From Rhizorhapis sp. SPR117 (GTDB lineage Bacteria; Pseudomonadota; Alphaproteobacteria; Sphingomonadales; Sphingomonadaceae): a stretch of DNA of 46,643 nt. Shown here one piece after another: positions 7,564 to 16,348 of this stretch. A program made the translations under genes and the position numbers. The first letter of the stretch is position 1; every line of letters begins with the position of its first letter. The stretch is taken from positions 1-46,643 of the forward strand of contig NZ_JAKKIE010000032.1 of NCBI RefSeq assembly GCF_021742065.1, read 5' to 3'. Under the pieces are notes generated by a model. It was given only the letters and a program-made list of their open reading frames with translations. It had not been told where the DNA came from and made no database searches.

Positions 7564-8610
7564 ATGAGCATGCGATTTCTGACGATAGCAGCCCTATTGA
7601 CGATCACTACGTTGGTTCCGTCAAGTCATATGGGTATTCCGCCCCTTCAGGCGCAGGAAGCAGGCGGTTTTCAGGCGTATCTTGCCACCTTGCGTGGAAA
7701 AGCGCGGGGCATGGGGATCAGCGACACCACATTGGATAACGTGTTGCCGACGCTGACCGTCAATCCCCGCGTCATCGCACTGGATCAATCGCAGCCCGGT
7801 GGTTCCTTTGATTCACCCATTCCCGATTTCGAACCCTATCGCGTCAAGCATGTCGATGCTTCACGGATCAACCGGGGACGCATTGCCTATCGGGCGAACC
7901 GGGCGAAGCTGCGTGCTATCGAGCAGCAAACCGGCGTGCCTGAAGCCATCATGGTCGCCATATACGGGCATGAGACCAATTACGGCACTTTCACGGGTGA
8001 TTTCGACCTGATCCGTTCGCTTGCTACCCTTTCGTTCGAGGGACGGCGCCGTGCATTGTTCGAACCCGAATTGCTCGCCACGCTGAAGATGCTTGATAGT
8101 GGCGTGCCGCGATCCCGGCTGGTCGGCAGTTGGGCAGGCGCCACCGGTTATCCGCAATTCCTGCCGTCGGTCTATCTTCGTGTCGCCAAGGATGGCGATG
8201 GCGACGGTAAAGCCGACATCTGGACGAATGAAGCCGATGCGCTTGCGTCCATCGCCAATTATTTCGTTGATGCCGGATGGCGACGGGGCGTCCCCTGGGG
8301 CATTGCGGTTACGGTGCCGTCAAACCTGAACCGCGCCGCCATCGCCAATCGCACCAACGCCATGCGCTGTCCCAGGGTGTTCGAGCGGCACAGTATGTGG
8401 AAGACAATGGCGGAATGGCGACAACTGGGCATCGTACCGCAGGGAAGCGCATGGCCCGCAGACACGGTCATGGCGACCTTGCTGGAACCCGATGGGCAGG
8501 GGAAGACGGCCTATCTGCTGACCGGTAATTATCGCGTGATACTCGATTACAACTGTTCGAATTTCTATGGTTTGTCGGTGGGGCTATTGGCCGATGCGGT
8601 TGACGATTAG
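7564..8610 (+). CDS. mltB: Lytic murein transglycosylase, MltB family
   Basis: 348 residues with an N-terminal signal sequence ending near LQAQEAGGF. The SLT_2/GH103 core includes VPEAIMVAIYGHETNYGTFTG, where the family catalytic Glu sits in the HETNYG motif (about residue 138). SWAGATGYPQFLPSVYL and DGDGDGKADIWTNEADALASIANYF follow. It cleaves the MurNAc-GlcNAc bond of peptidoglycan to give 1,6-anhydro ends in the periplasm. No C-terminal peptidoglycan-binding domain is seen. It is first of a tight same-strand run; rlpA starts inside its 3' end. The 232 bp upstream hold a weak 7-bp dyad (GGATGGT/ACCATCC, 7509-7543) and no clear promoter. Confidence 0.9.
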   Translation: MSMRFLTIAALLTITTLVPSSHMGIPPLQAQEAGGFQAYLATLRGKARGMGISDTTLDNVLPTLTVNPRVIALDQSQPGGSFDSPIPDFEPYRVKHVDASRINRGRIAYRANRAKLRAIEQQTGVPEAIMVAIYGHETNYGTFTGDFDLIRSLATLSFEGRRRALFEPELLATLKMLDSGVPRSRLVGSWAGATGYPQFLPSVYLRVAKDGDGDGKADIWTNEADALASIANYFVDAGWRRGVPWGIAVTVPSNLNRAAIANRTNAMRCPRVFERHSMWKTMAEWRQLGIVPQGSAWPADTVMATLLEPDGQGKTAYLLTGNYRVILDYNCSNFYGLSVGLLADAVDD

Positions 8611-9511
8611 GGCGATGGTTACACCCTGCGCGGCGTTGCTGCTTGCGGGATGCGGGATGGTGGATGGGCGGAGCGATAATCGCCTGCCGGGGCCACCCAC
8701 GCGCAATGGTGGGCGAGCCGTCGCGGATTTTCCGGTGAAAATCGGCGCGCCTTATACGATAGGTGGAGAGACTTATACACCCGCCGACACGCCCGATTAT
8801 GATGAGGTGGGTTATGCCAGCTGGTATGGCGAAGCGCATCAGGGCAAGCCGACGGCCAATGGCGAATCCTTTCGGATGGAAGCAATTTCCGCCGCGCACA
8901 AAACATTGCCGCTGCCATCCTATGTAGAGGTGACGTCGCTGGATACCGGGCGGACGATCCTTGTCCGGGTTAATGATCGTGGGCCGTTCGTTCGGGCGCG
9001 GATCATCGATCTGTCCAGTGCGGCGGCGCAACAGCTTGGCATAAGACGCAGTGGCGTTGCTGCGGTGCGCGTTCGTCGCGTCAATCCACCCGATCAGGAA
9101 CGTGCCGCGTTACGCGCCGGTCGACAAGTGACTGAACGGCTCGCAGCCCCGCAATCATTGCTTGTCGCGCTGCGCAGGCGTCTCGGTGGACAGGCCCGCT
9201 CTGCCGATCCGGTTCAACGCACCTCGCCACCGCCGAGCAGCCCTGAACCCTTGGCGGTTCCAGTGAAATCGGTGCTGCCAACTCCTGCTACGGGATCGGG
9301 CGGTTACGTGGTGCAAGTCGGGGCTTTTTCGAGCAAGGACAGTGCGAACGCGCTGGCGAGTCAAATCGGGGCTTGGACAGCGGAGGGCAACGGCCTCTGG
9401 CGCGTTCGTTTTGGCCCTTATTCCAGTGAATCGGCGGCACAGCAGGGCGTTGAGGAAGCGGTGGGGAAAGGCTATGCCAATGCGCGAATAATGGCTAATG
9501 ATCGCAACTAA
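8594..9511 (+). CDS. rlpA: RlpA-type septal ring lytic transglycosylase with SPOR domain
   Basis: 305 residues from ATG 8594, which overlaps the mltB stop by 17 bp. I prefer it to the start at 8567 because it places a short n-region before the lipobox LLLAGC (Cys near residue 20). A double-psi beta-barrel RlpA domain follows (GYASWYGEAHQGKPTANGE ... VRVNDRGPF ... IIDLSSAAA, about 70-160), then a Pro-rich linker and a C-terminal SPOR domain (GYVVQVGAFSSKDSANALA, about 235-305) that binds denuded septal glycan. The role is outer-membrane lipoprotein acting on septal peptidoglycan. It is coupled to mltB and lies 42 bp before the carboxypeptidase gene. Confidence 0.92.
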   Translation: MRLTIRAMVTPCAALLLAGCGMVDGRSDNRLPGPPTRNGGRAVADFPVKIGAPYTIGGETYTPADTPDYDEVGYASWYGEAHQGKPTANGESFRMEAISAAHKTLPLPSYVEVTSLDTGRTILVRVNDRGPFVRARIIDLSSAAAQQLGIRRSGVAAVRVRRVNPPDQERAALRAGRQVTERLAAPQSLLVALRRRLGGQARSADPVQRTSPPPSSPEPLAVPVKSVLPTPATGSGGYVVQVGAFSSKDSANALASQIGAWTAEGNGLWRVRFGPYSSESAAQQGVEEAVGKGYANARIMANDRN

Positions 9512-9553
9512 GCTGCTCCTGAACCCGTCCAGAAATCCCGATAGAGAGATTGA

Positions 9554-10717
9554 ATGAAAACCTCCATATTTGCCGCTCTTGCTTTCGCTCTTGTCGCCGG
9601 CCCTGTCACGGCATCCGCGCCGCCGTACAGCACGGAAGCGCCGATTGCCTATATGAAGGATCTGTCCTCTGGCGCAGTGCTGTATTCCAAGGATCCGAAC
9701 CGGCGCATACCGCCTGCATCCCTGGCGAAAATGATGACGGCCCATATTGCCTTTCGTCTGATCCAGAGGGGAGAACTGAAACTCGATCAGAAATTCACCG
9801 TGCGTCCGGATACCTGGAAGAGATGGCACGGCCCTTCGGCGGGATCGACCATGTTTCTGTCGCCGGGTGAGGAAGTATCGGTCGAAGACCTGCTGCATGG
9901 CATCGTCACATTATCGGGCAACGATGCCTGCGTCGTGCTGGCCGAAGGAATTGCCGGGACCGAAGAGGCCTTTGTCGCGCTGATGAACGAGGAAGCGAAG
10001 AAGCTGGGCATGGCGAACAGCCATTTCGGCAACAGTAACGGTTGGCCTGATGAAGGCGTAAGCTATGTGACGGCCAAGGATCTGACGACGCTTGCCGCAG
10101 CGACGGTTGAACAGACGCCGGGCCTATACAAACGCTTTTACGCTACGCCGGAGTTCACCTGGGGACAGACGATGGGCGGGTCGGCCATTACGCAGGCCAA
10201 TCGCAACCCGATCCTGGGTAAAATCGCAGGCGCCGATGGCCTGAAAACCGGTCATACGGAGGAAGCAGGATATGGCTTTACCGGATCGGCGGAACAGAAT
10301 GGACGACGTCTGATCATGGTTCTGGCCGGACTTTCTACCTATAATGGCCGTATTTCGGAATCTGTTCGCTTCATGGACTGGGGGTTCAAGGCCTGGAAGG
10401 CGCAGCCATTGTTCAAGAAGGGGCAGGAGATTGAAAAGGCTCCAGTTCAGATGGGTAGCGATGACGAAGTGGGTTTGGTCGCGCCGAAAAATCTGGCGGT
10501 CACACTGCCACGCACGGCGAGTTCCGACATGACGGTCAGGCTGGTCTATAACGGGCCGATCATGGCCCCAATCAAAAAGGGCCAGAAGATTGCCGAACTG
10601 GTCGTTTCCACGCCCGATACCGATCCGCAGATCATGCCGCTGGTTGCGGCCAATGATGTTGACAAGGCCGGTTTCTTCGGTCGCCTGTGGAATGGTTTGA
10701 TGTCGCTGTTCGGGTGA
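9554..10717 (+). CDS. dacC: D-alanyl-D-alanine carboxypeptidase (PBP5/6 class)
   Basis: 387 residues, usual length for low-molecular-weight PBPs. A signal peptide ends near TASAPPYS. The serine active-site triad of the peptidase S11 family is complete: SLAK (SxxK, about residue 57), SGN (about 121) and KTG (GLKTGHTEEAGYGFTGSA, about 230). A C-terminal beta domain (about 290-370) and an ending compatible with an amphipathic anchor (GFFGRLWNGLMSLFG) are present. It trims the terminal D-Ala from periplasmic pentapeptides. AGAGAG lies about 4 bp before the ATG. The stop overlaps the tmk start as GTGA. dacA/dacC symbols are used interchangeably in this group. Confidence 0.93.
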   Translation: MKTSIFAALAFALVAGPVTASAPPYSTEAPIAYMKDLSSGAVLYSKDPNRRIPPASLAKMMTAHIAFRLIQRGELKLDQKFTVRPDTWKRWHGPSAGSTMFLSPGEEVSVEDLLHGIVTLSGNDACVVLAEGIAGTEEAFVALMNEEAKKLGMANSHFGNSNGWPDEGVSYVTAKDLTTLAAATVEQTPGLYKRFYATPEFTWGQTMGGSAITQANRNPILGKIAGADGLKTGHTEEAGYGFTGSAEQNGRRLIMVLAGLSTYNGRISESVRFMDWGFKAWKAQPLFKKGQEIEKAPVQMGSDDEVGLVAPKNLAVTLPRTASSDMTVRLVYNGPIMAPIKKGQKIAELVVSTPDTDPQIMPLVAANDVDKAGFFGRLWNGLMSLFG

Positions 10718-11340
10718 GCGGTCGTTTCATCACGTTGGAAGGTGGCGAGGGAGTCGGTAAATCGACTCAGCTGAAGGCATTGGCGCAGGTGCTGGTTTCA
10801 CGCGGGCTGGACGTTGTTACAACGCGTGAACCGGGCGGGAGTACAGGGGCAGAGGCGATCCGGGCGCTGCTTTTGACAGGCGAAAAGGATCGTTGGAACG
10901 CACGTGCCGAAGCGCTGCTTTTCGCGGCGGCCCGCGCCGACCATATCGAAAAGACGATTCGTCCTGCGCTGGCGGTCGGCAAATGGGTGTTGTGCGACCG
11001 CTTTCTGGACAGCAGCCGCGCCTATCAAAGCGCCGGAAGCGGCCTTGCTGACGCCGACATATTGGCGCTGCATCGTTTTGGCAGTGAGGGCTTGCTTCCT
11101 GACCGCACGCTAGTGCTGCGCCTGCCCGAAGCAGAGGCTGAAGCGCGCACCGCCGCACGCGATGGCAATGCGCCCGACCGCTTCGGCGCACGGGCAGGCG
11201 ATTTCCATCGCAAGGTGGCAGCGGCCTTTGTCGATTATGCTGCTGATGAACCTAATCGTTTCCGCCTGATCGATGCCTTGGGGAGCACCGATGAGGTCAC
11301 TGGGCGTCTTGTCTCCGCCCTGTCAGACATGCTGCCATGA
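10714..11340 (+). CDS. tmk: Thymidylate kinase
   Basis: 208 residues from GTG 10714, which overlaps the previous stop as GTGA. The in-frame ATG 10687 would add nine residues before the fold and is less likely. Walker A is GGEGVGKST (near residue 9), the DRx motif is LCDRFLDSSRAYQ (about 92), and the LID region lies near AARDGNAPDRFGARAGDFHRK. It phosphorylates dTMP to dTDP in the cytoplasm. Its stop overlaps holB as ATGA, forming the usual tmk-holB pair. Confidence 0.95.
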   Translation: MSGRFITLEGGEGVGKSTQLKALAQVLVSRGLDVVTTREPGGSTGAEAIRALLLTGEKDRWNARAEALLFAAARADHIEKTIRPALAVGKWVLCDRFLDSSRAYQSAGSGLADADILALHRFGSEGLLPDRTLVLRLPEAEAEARTAARDGNAPDRFGARAGDFHRKVAAAFVDYAADEPNRFRLIDALGSTDEVTGRLVSALSDMLP

Positions 11341-12308
11341 CTCCTTTCATCGGGCAGGAAGCGCAGATGCAGGCTTTTCTGACCGCCAATGCGGGCGCGC
11401 GGATGCATCATGGATGGATATTGGCGGGTGCCAAGGGGCTGGGGAAGGCTGGTTTTGCGCATGCCGCCGCGACCCATTTGCTTGCCGCAGCCGCTGGTCC
11501 GCCGCCGGATGGGGAGGGGTTTTTCGTACCGCAGGGGCATCGCGTCCGTTCGCTGGTGGAAGCGGGTACGCATCCCGACTTCATGTGCCTGACGCGTCTG
11601 GAACGCGAAACGACCGGCGATCTTGCCCGCAATATCAGTGTCGATCAGATCCGCAGCCTGCAACGCTTGTTCAGCAATGCGCCGTCACTTTCGAACCGTC
11701 GCGTCGTCATCATTGATTCTGCCGATGATATGGAACGTGGTGCGGCCAACGCGCTGCTCAAAAACCTGGAAGAACCGCCTGCTGGCACGGTGTTTCTGCT
11801 TGTCAGTCATGCGCCTGGGCGGCTGCTGCCCACCATTCGGTCGCGTTGCCGTATCTTACGTTTTTCTTCCCTTGTCGATCGCCAGATGGCGGATGTCCTG
11901 CGGTCCCAGCTTCCCGACGCGGACGAACATGAAATTGCCGTTCTGGTTGCGGCAGGAGAAGGATCACCGGGCCGGGCGCTCAGCTTCGCAGGGCTGGACC
12001 TTGCCGGGATTGAGAATAGCCTTGCCGCTATCGCCCGCGATGGGGATGTCGCCAATGAACGGCGTATTGCGCTGGGTAAAGCGCTTTCGACAAAGGCCGC
12101 GCGTCCCCGCTATGAGGCTTTTCTGGAACGCGCGCCTGCCTTTATCGCCGGACAGGCGAAACGACGTGATATTCATGCATTGCCATCGGCTATCGCAGCC
12201 TGGGAGGAAGCGCGACAACTTGCCGCCAGCGCGATTCCGCTTTCACTTGATCCCGCGACAGTGGTTTTCGAACTATGTGGCCATGTTGCGGAGGCGGGTC
12301 GGGCCTGA
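11337..12308 (+). CDS. holB: DNA polymerase III subunit delta'
   Basis: 323 residues. An AAA+ clamp-loader fold with MTPFIGQEAQMQAFLTA and a degenerate P-loop (AGAKGLGKAGFA, about residue 30). The sensor/arginine region is NALLKNLEEPPAGTVFLLVSHAPGRLLPTIRSRC (residues about 140-175), where LEEPP and SRC are the holB signature. It is a stator subunit of the clamp loader. ATG 11337 overlaps the tmk stop. In many alphaproteobacteria metG and tatD follow holB; here the operon ends and a convergent regulator gene starts 11 bp later. Confidence 0.93.
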   Translation: MTPFIGQEAQMQAFLTANAGARMHHGWILAGAKGLGKAGFAHAAATHLLAAAAGPPPDGEGFFVPQGHRVRSLVEAGTHPDFMCLTRLERETTGDLARNISVDQIRSLQRLFSNAPSLSNRRVVIIDSADDMERGAANALLKNLEEPPAGTVFLLVSHAPGRLLPTIRSRCRILRFSSLVDRQMADVLRSQLPDADEHEIAVLVAAGEGSPGRALSFAGLDLAGIENSLAAIARDGDVANERRIALGKALSTKAARPRYEAFLERAPAFIAGQAKRRDIHALPSAIAAWEEARQLAASAIPLSLDPATVVFELCGHVAEAGRA

Positions 12309-12319
12309 ACCGAGGCTTC

Positions 12320-12883
12320 CTACAAGCTGCGCACCATTTTTACCGCGACACCCATCCAGGCGGGATCGGTGATCACTTGTTGCCGCACGCCCGCACCCAG
12401 CGGCAGCATATGCAGTTTGCCAGCTTCGTGCCCGATAAGGCGGCCAAAGAGGAAGCGGCCAGCCGGGCGGGGAAGAAGCACATCACGGTTGAGCGCACTG
12501 GCGAAGGCATCCGGCATGATTCGCTCGCACCAGATTTCATCCCCGCTGCGATAATCGCCGATACCAGCGATGACGCGAACCGCAACCAGACCAGGAGTAG
12601 GCAGGGGCGGGACAATCGTCGCGGGCTTTGTCGGGGCATGGGCGCCCTTTGATCCCAACAGGGCGGCAATCGGGATCGTTTGTTGATCGGGCAACCGGAT
12701 CAGGTCAGCCGATTGCACGTCCAGCGCCTCTGCAATCCGATTCAGCCAGCCAACCGAGACGGTTCGCATTCCCGTTTCCAGCCTGCCGATCGTCTGCGCC
12801 GTGGTTGGCGGAATGCAGCGTTTGGCGACGTCGTCCAGCGTCAGCCCCTTGGCTTGGCGAATTTCACGGATGCAGGTGATCAT
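12320..12883 (-). CDS. XRE-family regulator with S24-like C-terminal domain
   Basis: 187 residues from ATG 12883. GGAGGT lies 5 bp upstream of this codon, so it is preferred over the ATG at 12895. An N-terminal helix-turn-helix is seen (ITCIREIRQAKGLTLDDVAKRC ... TIGRLETGMRTVSVGWLNRIAEAL, about 1-55). A linker and a LexA/CI-like beta domain follow (VAVRVIAGIGDYRSGDEIW ... VLLPRPAGRFLFGRLIG, about 95-187). I do not see a clear Ser/Lys self-cleavage dyad. It is probably a repressor acting on its own promoter and/or on the divergent DUF6456 gene 95 bp away. The target is unknown. Confidence 0.85.
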   Translation of the reverse strand: MITCIREIRQAKGLTLDDVAKRCIPPTTAQTIGRLETGMRTVSVGWLNRIAEALDVQSADLIRLPDQQTIPIAALLGSKGAHAPTKPATIVPPLPTPGLVAVRVIAGIGDYRSGDEIWCERIMPDAFASALNRDVLLPRPAGRFLFGRLIGHEAGKLHMLPLGAGVRQQVITDPAWMGVAVKMVRSL

Positions 12884-12891
12884 GCGGACCT

Positions 12892-12912
12892 CCATATATA
12901 TAACCTATATGG
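12892..12912. promoter_or_regulatory. Candidate operator of the XRE regulator
   Basis: CCATATA-N7-TATATGG is a perfect 7-bp dyad in an AT-rich stretch directly upstream of the regulator start, in the 95-bp divergent gap. A shorter dyad, AACC-N5-GGTT, lies inside it. Position and symmetry fit an autoregulatory operator; inference only. Confidence 0.45.
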
Positions 12913-12978
12913 TTTTCTTCTTTCCTACATATTTGCCGATATGGCAAGAGTGCATTTGACAGTCACACAGGAGGCGAC

Positions 12979-13461
12979 ATGGGTATCCACTCCAAACCGG
13001 CGGAACAAGGCAACTATGTTGAGCGGATGATCGAGGATGGCGACGGAGTCTCTCGTCTTGTGATGGTGCATTTGGGTGAATCGCCGCTGGTCTGGTTGCG
13101 GTCTCGCAAACTGTTGACCGATCGCCAATTTCTTGCCGGAGAAAGCTTGCGCCGGGACTGGGAACTGGCGGGACTCGGCCCGCGCGTCACCATGCGTTGG
13201 GACGAATCGCCGCCGCCGGGCGGGCAGCGCGGTGCAGCAGGCGTATCAGATCCCACTGTAACGCAACTGTCAGCGCGGCAGCGCTTCGATGGGGCTCTGC
13301 GCGATGCCGGCCCCGGCTTGGCTGATATATTGTGGCGCGTCGTGTGCGCAGGGGAAGGGATTGGCCATGCGGAAAGGGCATTGCAATGGCCCGCCCGCGC
13401 GGGAAAGCTGGTGCTGACGCTGGCGCTTGACAGGGTAGCTGGATTTTACCGCATTGGTTGA
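12979..13461 (+). CDS. DUF6456 domain protein
   Basis: 160 residues. AGGAGG (12969-12974) sits 4 bp before the ATG. The C-terminal half (SARQRFDGALRDAGPGLADILWRVVC ... ERALQWPARAGKLVLTLALDRVAGFY) matches the DUF6456 pattern as I remember it from alphaproteobacterial proteins of unknown function. The N-terminal half (LRSRKLLTDRQFLAGESLRRDWE) also resembles these proteins. No signal peptide or membrane segment, so it is cytoplasmic. It diverges from the XRE regulator and may share its operator. Function unknown. Confidence 0.75.
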   Translation: MGIHSKPAEQGNYVERMIEDGDGVSRLVMVHLGESPLVWLRSRKLLTDRQFLAGESLRRDWELAGLGPRVTMRWDESPPPGGQRGAAGVSDPTVTQLSARQRFDGALRDAGPGLADILWRVVCAGEGIGHAERALQWPARAGKLVLTLALDRVAGFYRIG

Positions 13462-13556
13462 AATGCGGGGATGTAGCCAATCTCTACGATTCATATGACA
13501 ATCATTTTGCGGGAAATGATTTTCAATTATTGGCGAATAATTATAATAGAAATAGA

Positions 13557-14783
13557 ATGAATCCGGCTCTCGCTTTAATTCCTGCACTTCTGTCCACCAG
13601 TTTTATCTTGTGCGTTACAATGACATTGGTGTGGGCTCATTTTGGTCGTGAACGTCATGTGCTCAGCTGGGCGATGGCCTATGGCTGTTCGACGATGCAC
13701 TGGGCACTCAATGCCATCGGCTTGGTACTTTTGCCCGGAAACACAATTGTCATAGCAGTGGCAACGTTATTCCCGGTCGTCACTTCGTCGCTTGTAGCTA
13801 TAGGGTGTCGGCAACGGGCGAGGCTTCCAGAATATTTCGGCTGGTTTGTACTGGGCGGCGGTTGCGCCTGCATCGCTATCATTCTTGCTTTCGCGAGCAC
13901 GAGCTATATCGGCATGCGAGGCGCAATACCCGCATTCTATACGGCGGCAATGGTCATGACAGCGATTTCCGCCCTGTGGCGTAAACCGGCATTGAGAACC
14001 AAGCCCAAGACCGAAGGGCTGAAAACGCCGGAAATTACTTTGATAGCCTTGCTCGCCATTCTGGTTCTCTATCAAATCATTCTTGGTGTCACCGCTCTGA
14101 TCGCCGTGGGACCACAGGGCGATCCGGGCGGCCTGACATTGTTACGGGTGATGTTGGGCATCGGCCTGCCACCCGTCTATGTTGCGGTGGGCATCGCTTT
14201 TCTGTTCCTGGTGACGGGAGATATTGCCGATCAGCTCCGTCGGCTTGTGACTCGTGACCCATTGACCGGCATATTGAATAGACGTGGGCTTGACGATGCG
14301 GCAGTCATGGCCATTGCGAACGCCCGACGGCATGACCGCGACTTGTCTGTGGCGCTGGCCGACATTGACGGTTTCAAGGGGCTTAACGATCGCTTTGGTC
14401 ATGTTGCCGGTGACAAGGCGCTGATAGCTTTTACCGAATATGTTCAGGCCGCCATCCGAAACGGTGACGTTTTTGGCCGGCTGGGCGGCGATGAATTCTG
14501 CGTCATCCTGTTCGATACCAATGCCATTGATGCTGCGCGTGTAATGGAACGTGCATGTGCGGACGTTGAACGCCACGCGCGCGATGAGACGCCCGAATTC
14601 GGTTTGACCGCCAGCTTTGGTGTTGCCAGCCTGCGCCCTGGAGACCTGTTCCTGGACTCATTGATCCGGCGCGCCGACCGTGCACTCTATCAAGCCAAGC
14701 TGGCGGGTCGCAACCGCGTTGTCATTGCGCGGGGCGAGGACGAGGATGCTTTAGCGGAACGGCGGCTCGTTGAAAGCACGTAG
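13557..14783 (+). CDS. Membrane-bound diguanylate cyclase (GGDEF)
   Basis: 408 residues from ATG 13557; the longer frame from 13458 runs through AT-rich non-coding-like DNA. Six or so hydrophobic segments (about residues 5-225) form an unassigned membrane sensor. The GGDEF domain (about 235-395) begins DPLTGILNRRGLDDA. The catalytic motif GGDEF is intact at residues 310-314, and an RNGD inhibitory I-site lies five residues before it, so c-di-GMP synthesis with product inhibition is expected. No EAL domain. The 3' end overlaps the convergent AMP nucleosidase gene by 33 bp. Ribosome binding site weak. Confidence 0.9.
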   Translation: MNPALALIPALLSTSFILCVTMTLVWAHFGRERHVLSWAMAYGCSTMHWALNAIGLVLLPGNTIVIAVATLFPVVTSSLVAIGCRQRARLPEYFGWFVLGGGCACIAIILAFASTSYIGMRGAIPAFYTAAMVMTAISALWRKPALRTKPKTEGLKTPEITLIALLAILVLYQIILGVTALIAVGPQGDPGGLTLLRVMLGIGLPPVYVAVGIAFLFLVTGDIADQLRRLVTRDPLTGILNRRGLDDAAVMAIANARRHDRDLSVALADIDGFKGLNDRFGHVAGDKALIAFTEYVQAAIRNGDVFGRLGGDEFCVILFDTNAIDAARVMERACADVERHARDETPEFGLTASFGVASLRPGDLFLDSLIRRADRALYQAKLAGRNRVVIARGEDEDALAERRLVEST

Positions 14784-16202
14784 TTTGCGGCTATGAAGCT
14801 TTTGCCCTTCCTGGCGCAATAATTCACAGGTTTCGATGCCCACCCGCAAATGCCCGGCAATCGCCTCTTCATAAAAACGGTTGGCCTGTCCCGGCAGCTT
14901 CAATTCGCCATGCAGCGGTTTGTCCGATACGCACAACAACGTGCCATAAGGAACGCGGAATCGATAGCCCTGCGCTGCGATGGTGGCGCTTTCCATGTCG
15001 ATGCCGACCGCACGCGACAGGCTGAACCGCAGGGCAGATTTGGAATAGCGTAATTCCCAGTTGCGATCGTCGGTGGTTACGACCGTTCCGGTGCGCAGCC
15101 GCCGCTTGAATTCCTCCGCTGTACCGCCCAGCACCGTTCCCGCCGCCTTTGCCATGGCGAGTTGCACTTCAGCGATGGCAGGCACGGGAATTTCGGGTGG
15201 CAGCAGTTCATCAAGCACATGATCATCGCGCAGATAAGCGTGCGCCAATACATAGTCTCCGATCCGCTGACTGGGACGAAGACCGCCGCAATGACCGATC
15301 ATCAGCCAGGCTTCCGGTCGCACGACTGCCAGATGGTCCGTGATGGTTTTGGCATTGGATGGCCCAACCCCGATATTGACGAGGGTGATGCCGCTGCGAT
15401 CAGGCGCTATCAGGTGATAAGCGGGCATCTGGTGCTTGCGCCAGGCGCTGTCGGCGATCATTTTCGCCGGCTCAGCCGTTTCGGGCGTCACATAGACGCC
15501 GCCTGCGCCTGAAAGCGCCGTGTAGCGCCCACTGCCTTTCATCGCTTCGCATGCCCATTCGACAAATTCATCAACATAGCGGTGATAGTTGGTAAACAGC
15601 ACAAAACGCTGCACATGTTCCGGCGGCGTACCAGTGTAATGTTTCAGCCGCGCCAGAGAGAAATCCGTTCGCAAACCATCGAACAGCGCCAGGGGGCGTA
15701 CTCCGGCAGTATCGGGAAGAAACAAGCCATCGGCGATCTCGTCTCCGATCTGGGAGAGTTCGGTCGCCGGAAAATGCCGCGCCAATTCGGTCGGCGCAAT
15801 GCCATCAAGCGCCGCCATGTCCAGCCCGTCAAGCGCATAGGGAAAGGGGATTTGCTGGGCGCTTTTCCCGGTTTCAACGCTGACCCCGTAATCCTGAATC
15901 AAAAGGTCGATCTGTTCGATCAGATAATCGCCGAACATGGCGGGCCGGGTGACCGTTGTGACAAATGTGCCCGGCGCCGACAGACGTGCGAAGGATCGGC
16001 CATAAGGCGGCTCATCCGACATGCCGGTATAGGTGATTTTGAGTTCAGGATAACAAAAAAGCCGTTGCTCCGTGGCCTCTGGTCCCGGCGTTGACCCATC
16101 CACAGCATATCGCAGCATCGCGGTACGTAAATTCTGCAACGCATCCTGATAAATCGCATCAAGCTGCGCTAATATTTCTCGCCCGCTATTGTGTTCCGTC
16201 AT
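14751..16202 (-). CDS. amn: AMP nucleosidase
   Basis: 483 residues from ATG 16202 (MTEHNSGREILAQLDAIY), the usual size. An N-terminal AMN domain (about 10-170) precedes a nucleoside phosphorylase-like catalytic domain (about 270-470: ITLVNIGVGPSNAKT, LMIGHCGGLRPSQRIGDYV, VVTTDDRNWEL, GIDMESATIAAQGYRFRVPYGTLLCVSDKPLHGE). The Glu of the DMESA motif and the Asp in SDKPLHGE are the expected active-site residues. It hydrolyses AMP to adenine and ribose 5-phosphate, adjusting adenylate pools. The frame upstream of 16202 does not look like protein. It overlaps the convergent diguanylate cyclase gene at its 3' end. Confidence 0.94.
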   Translation of the reverse strand: MTEHNSGREILAQLDAIYQDALQNLRTAMLRYAVDGSTPGPEATEQRLFCYPELKITYTGMSDEPPYGRSFARLSAPGTFVTTVTRPAMFGDYLIEQIDLLIQDYGVSVETGKSAQQIPFPYALDGLDMAALDGIAPTELARHFPATELSQIGDEIADGLFLPDTAGVRPLALFDGLRTDFSLARLKHYTGTPPEHVQRFVLFTNYHRYVDEFVEWACEAMKGSGRYTALSGAGGVYVTPETAEPAKMIADSAWRKHQMPAYHLIAPDRSGITLVNIGVGPSNAKTITDHLAVVRPEAWLMIGHCGGLRPSQRIGDYVLAHAYLRDDHVLDELLPPEIPVPAIAEVQLAMAKAAGTVLGGTAEEFKRRLRTGTVVTTDDRNWELRYSKSALRFSLSRAVGIDMESATIAAQGYRFRVPYGTLLCVSDKPLHGELKLPGQANRFYEEAIAGHLRVGIETCELLRQEGQKLHSRKLRAFNEPPFR

Positions 16203-16298
16203 CAAGCGACAAGGTAGCGCGTTTGCAGGATGCCGTGAAGTGCGTCCTGCAAAAACAGGGCAGAGTGTATCAGCTTTGATACTATCGTATGAATGGGT

Positions 16299-16340
16299 CG
16301 ATCTCCGGCTCATCTCTCGCAGGAGAGGAACCGGAGATCG
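16299..16340. terminator. Stem-loop downstream of the peroxiredoxin gene
   Basis: CGATCTCCGG (16299-16308) pairs perfectly with CCGGAGATCG (16331-16340), with an inner 5-bp stem CTCTC/GAGAG (16314-16327). It lies 9 bp past the peroxiredoxin stop, read on the minus strand, so it probably ends or stabilises that transcript. No clear U-run follows, so a stabilising or Rho-linked role is possible. Confidence 0.5.
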
Positions 16341-16348
16341 AATATCCC

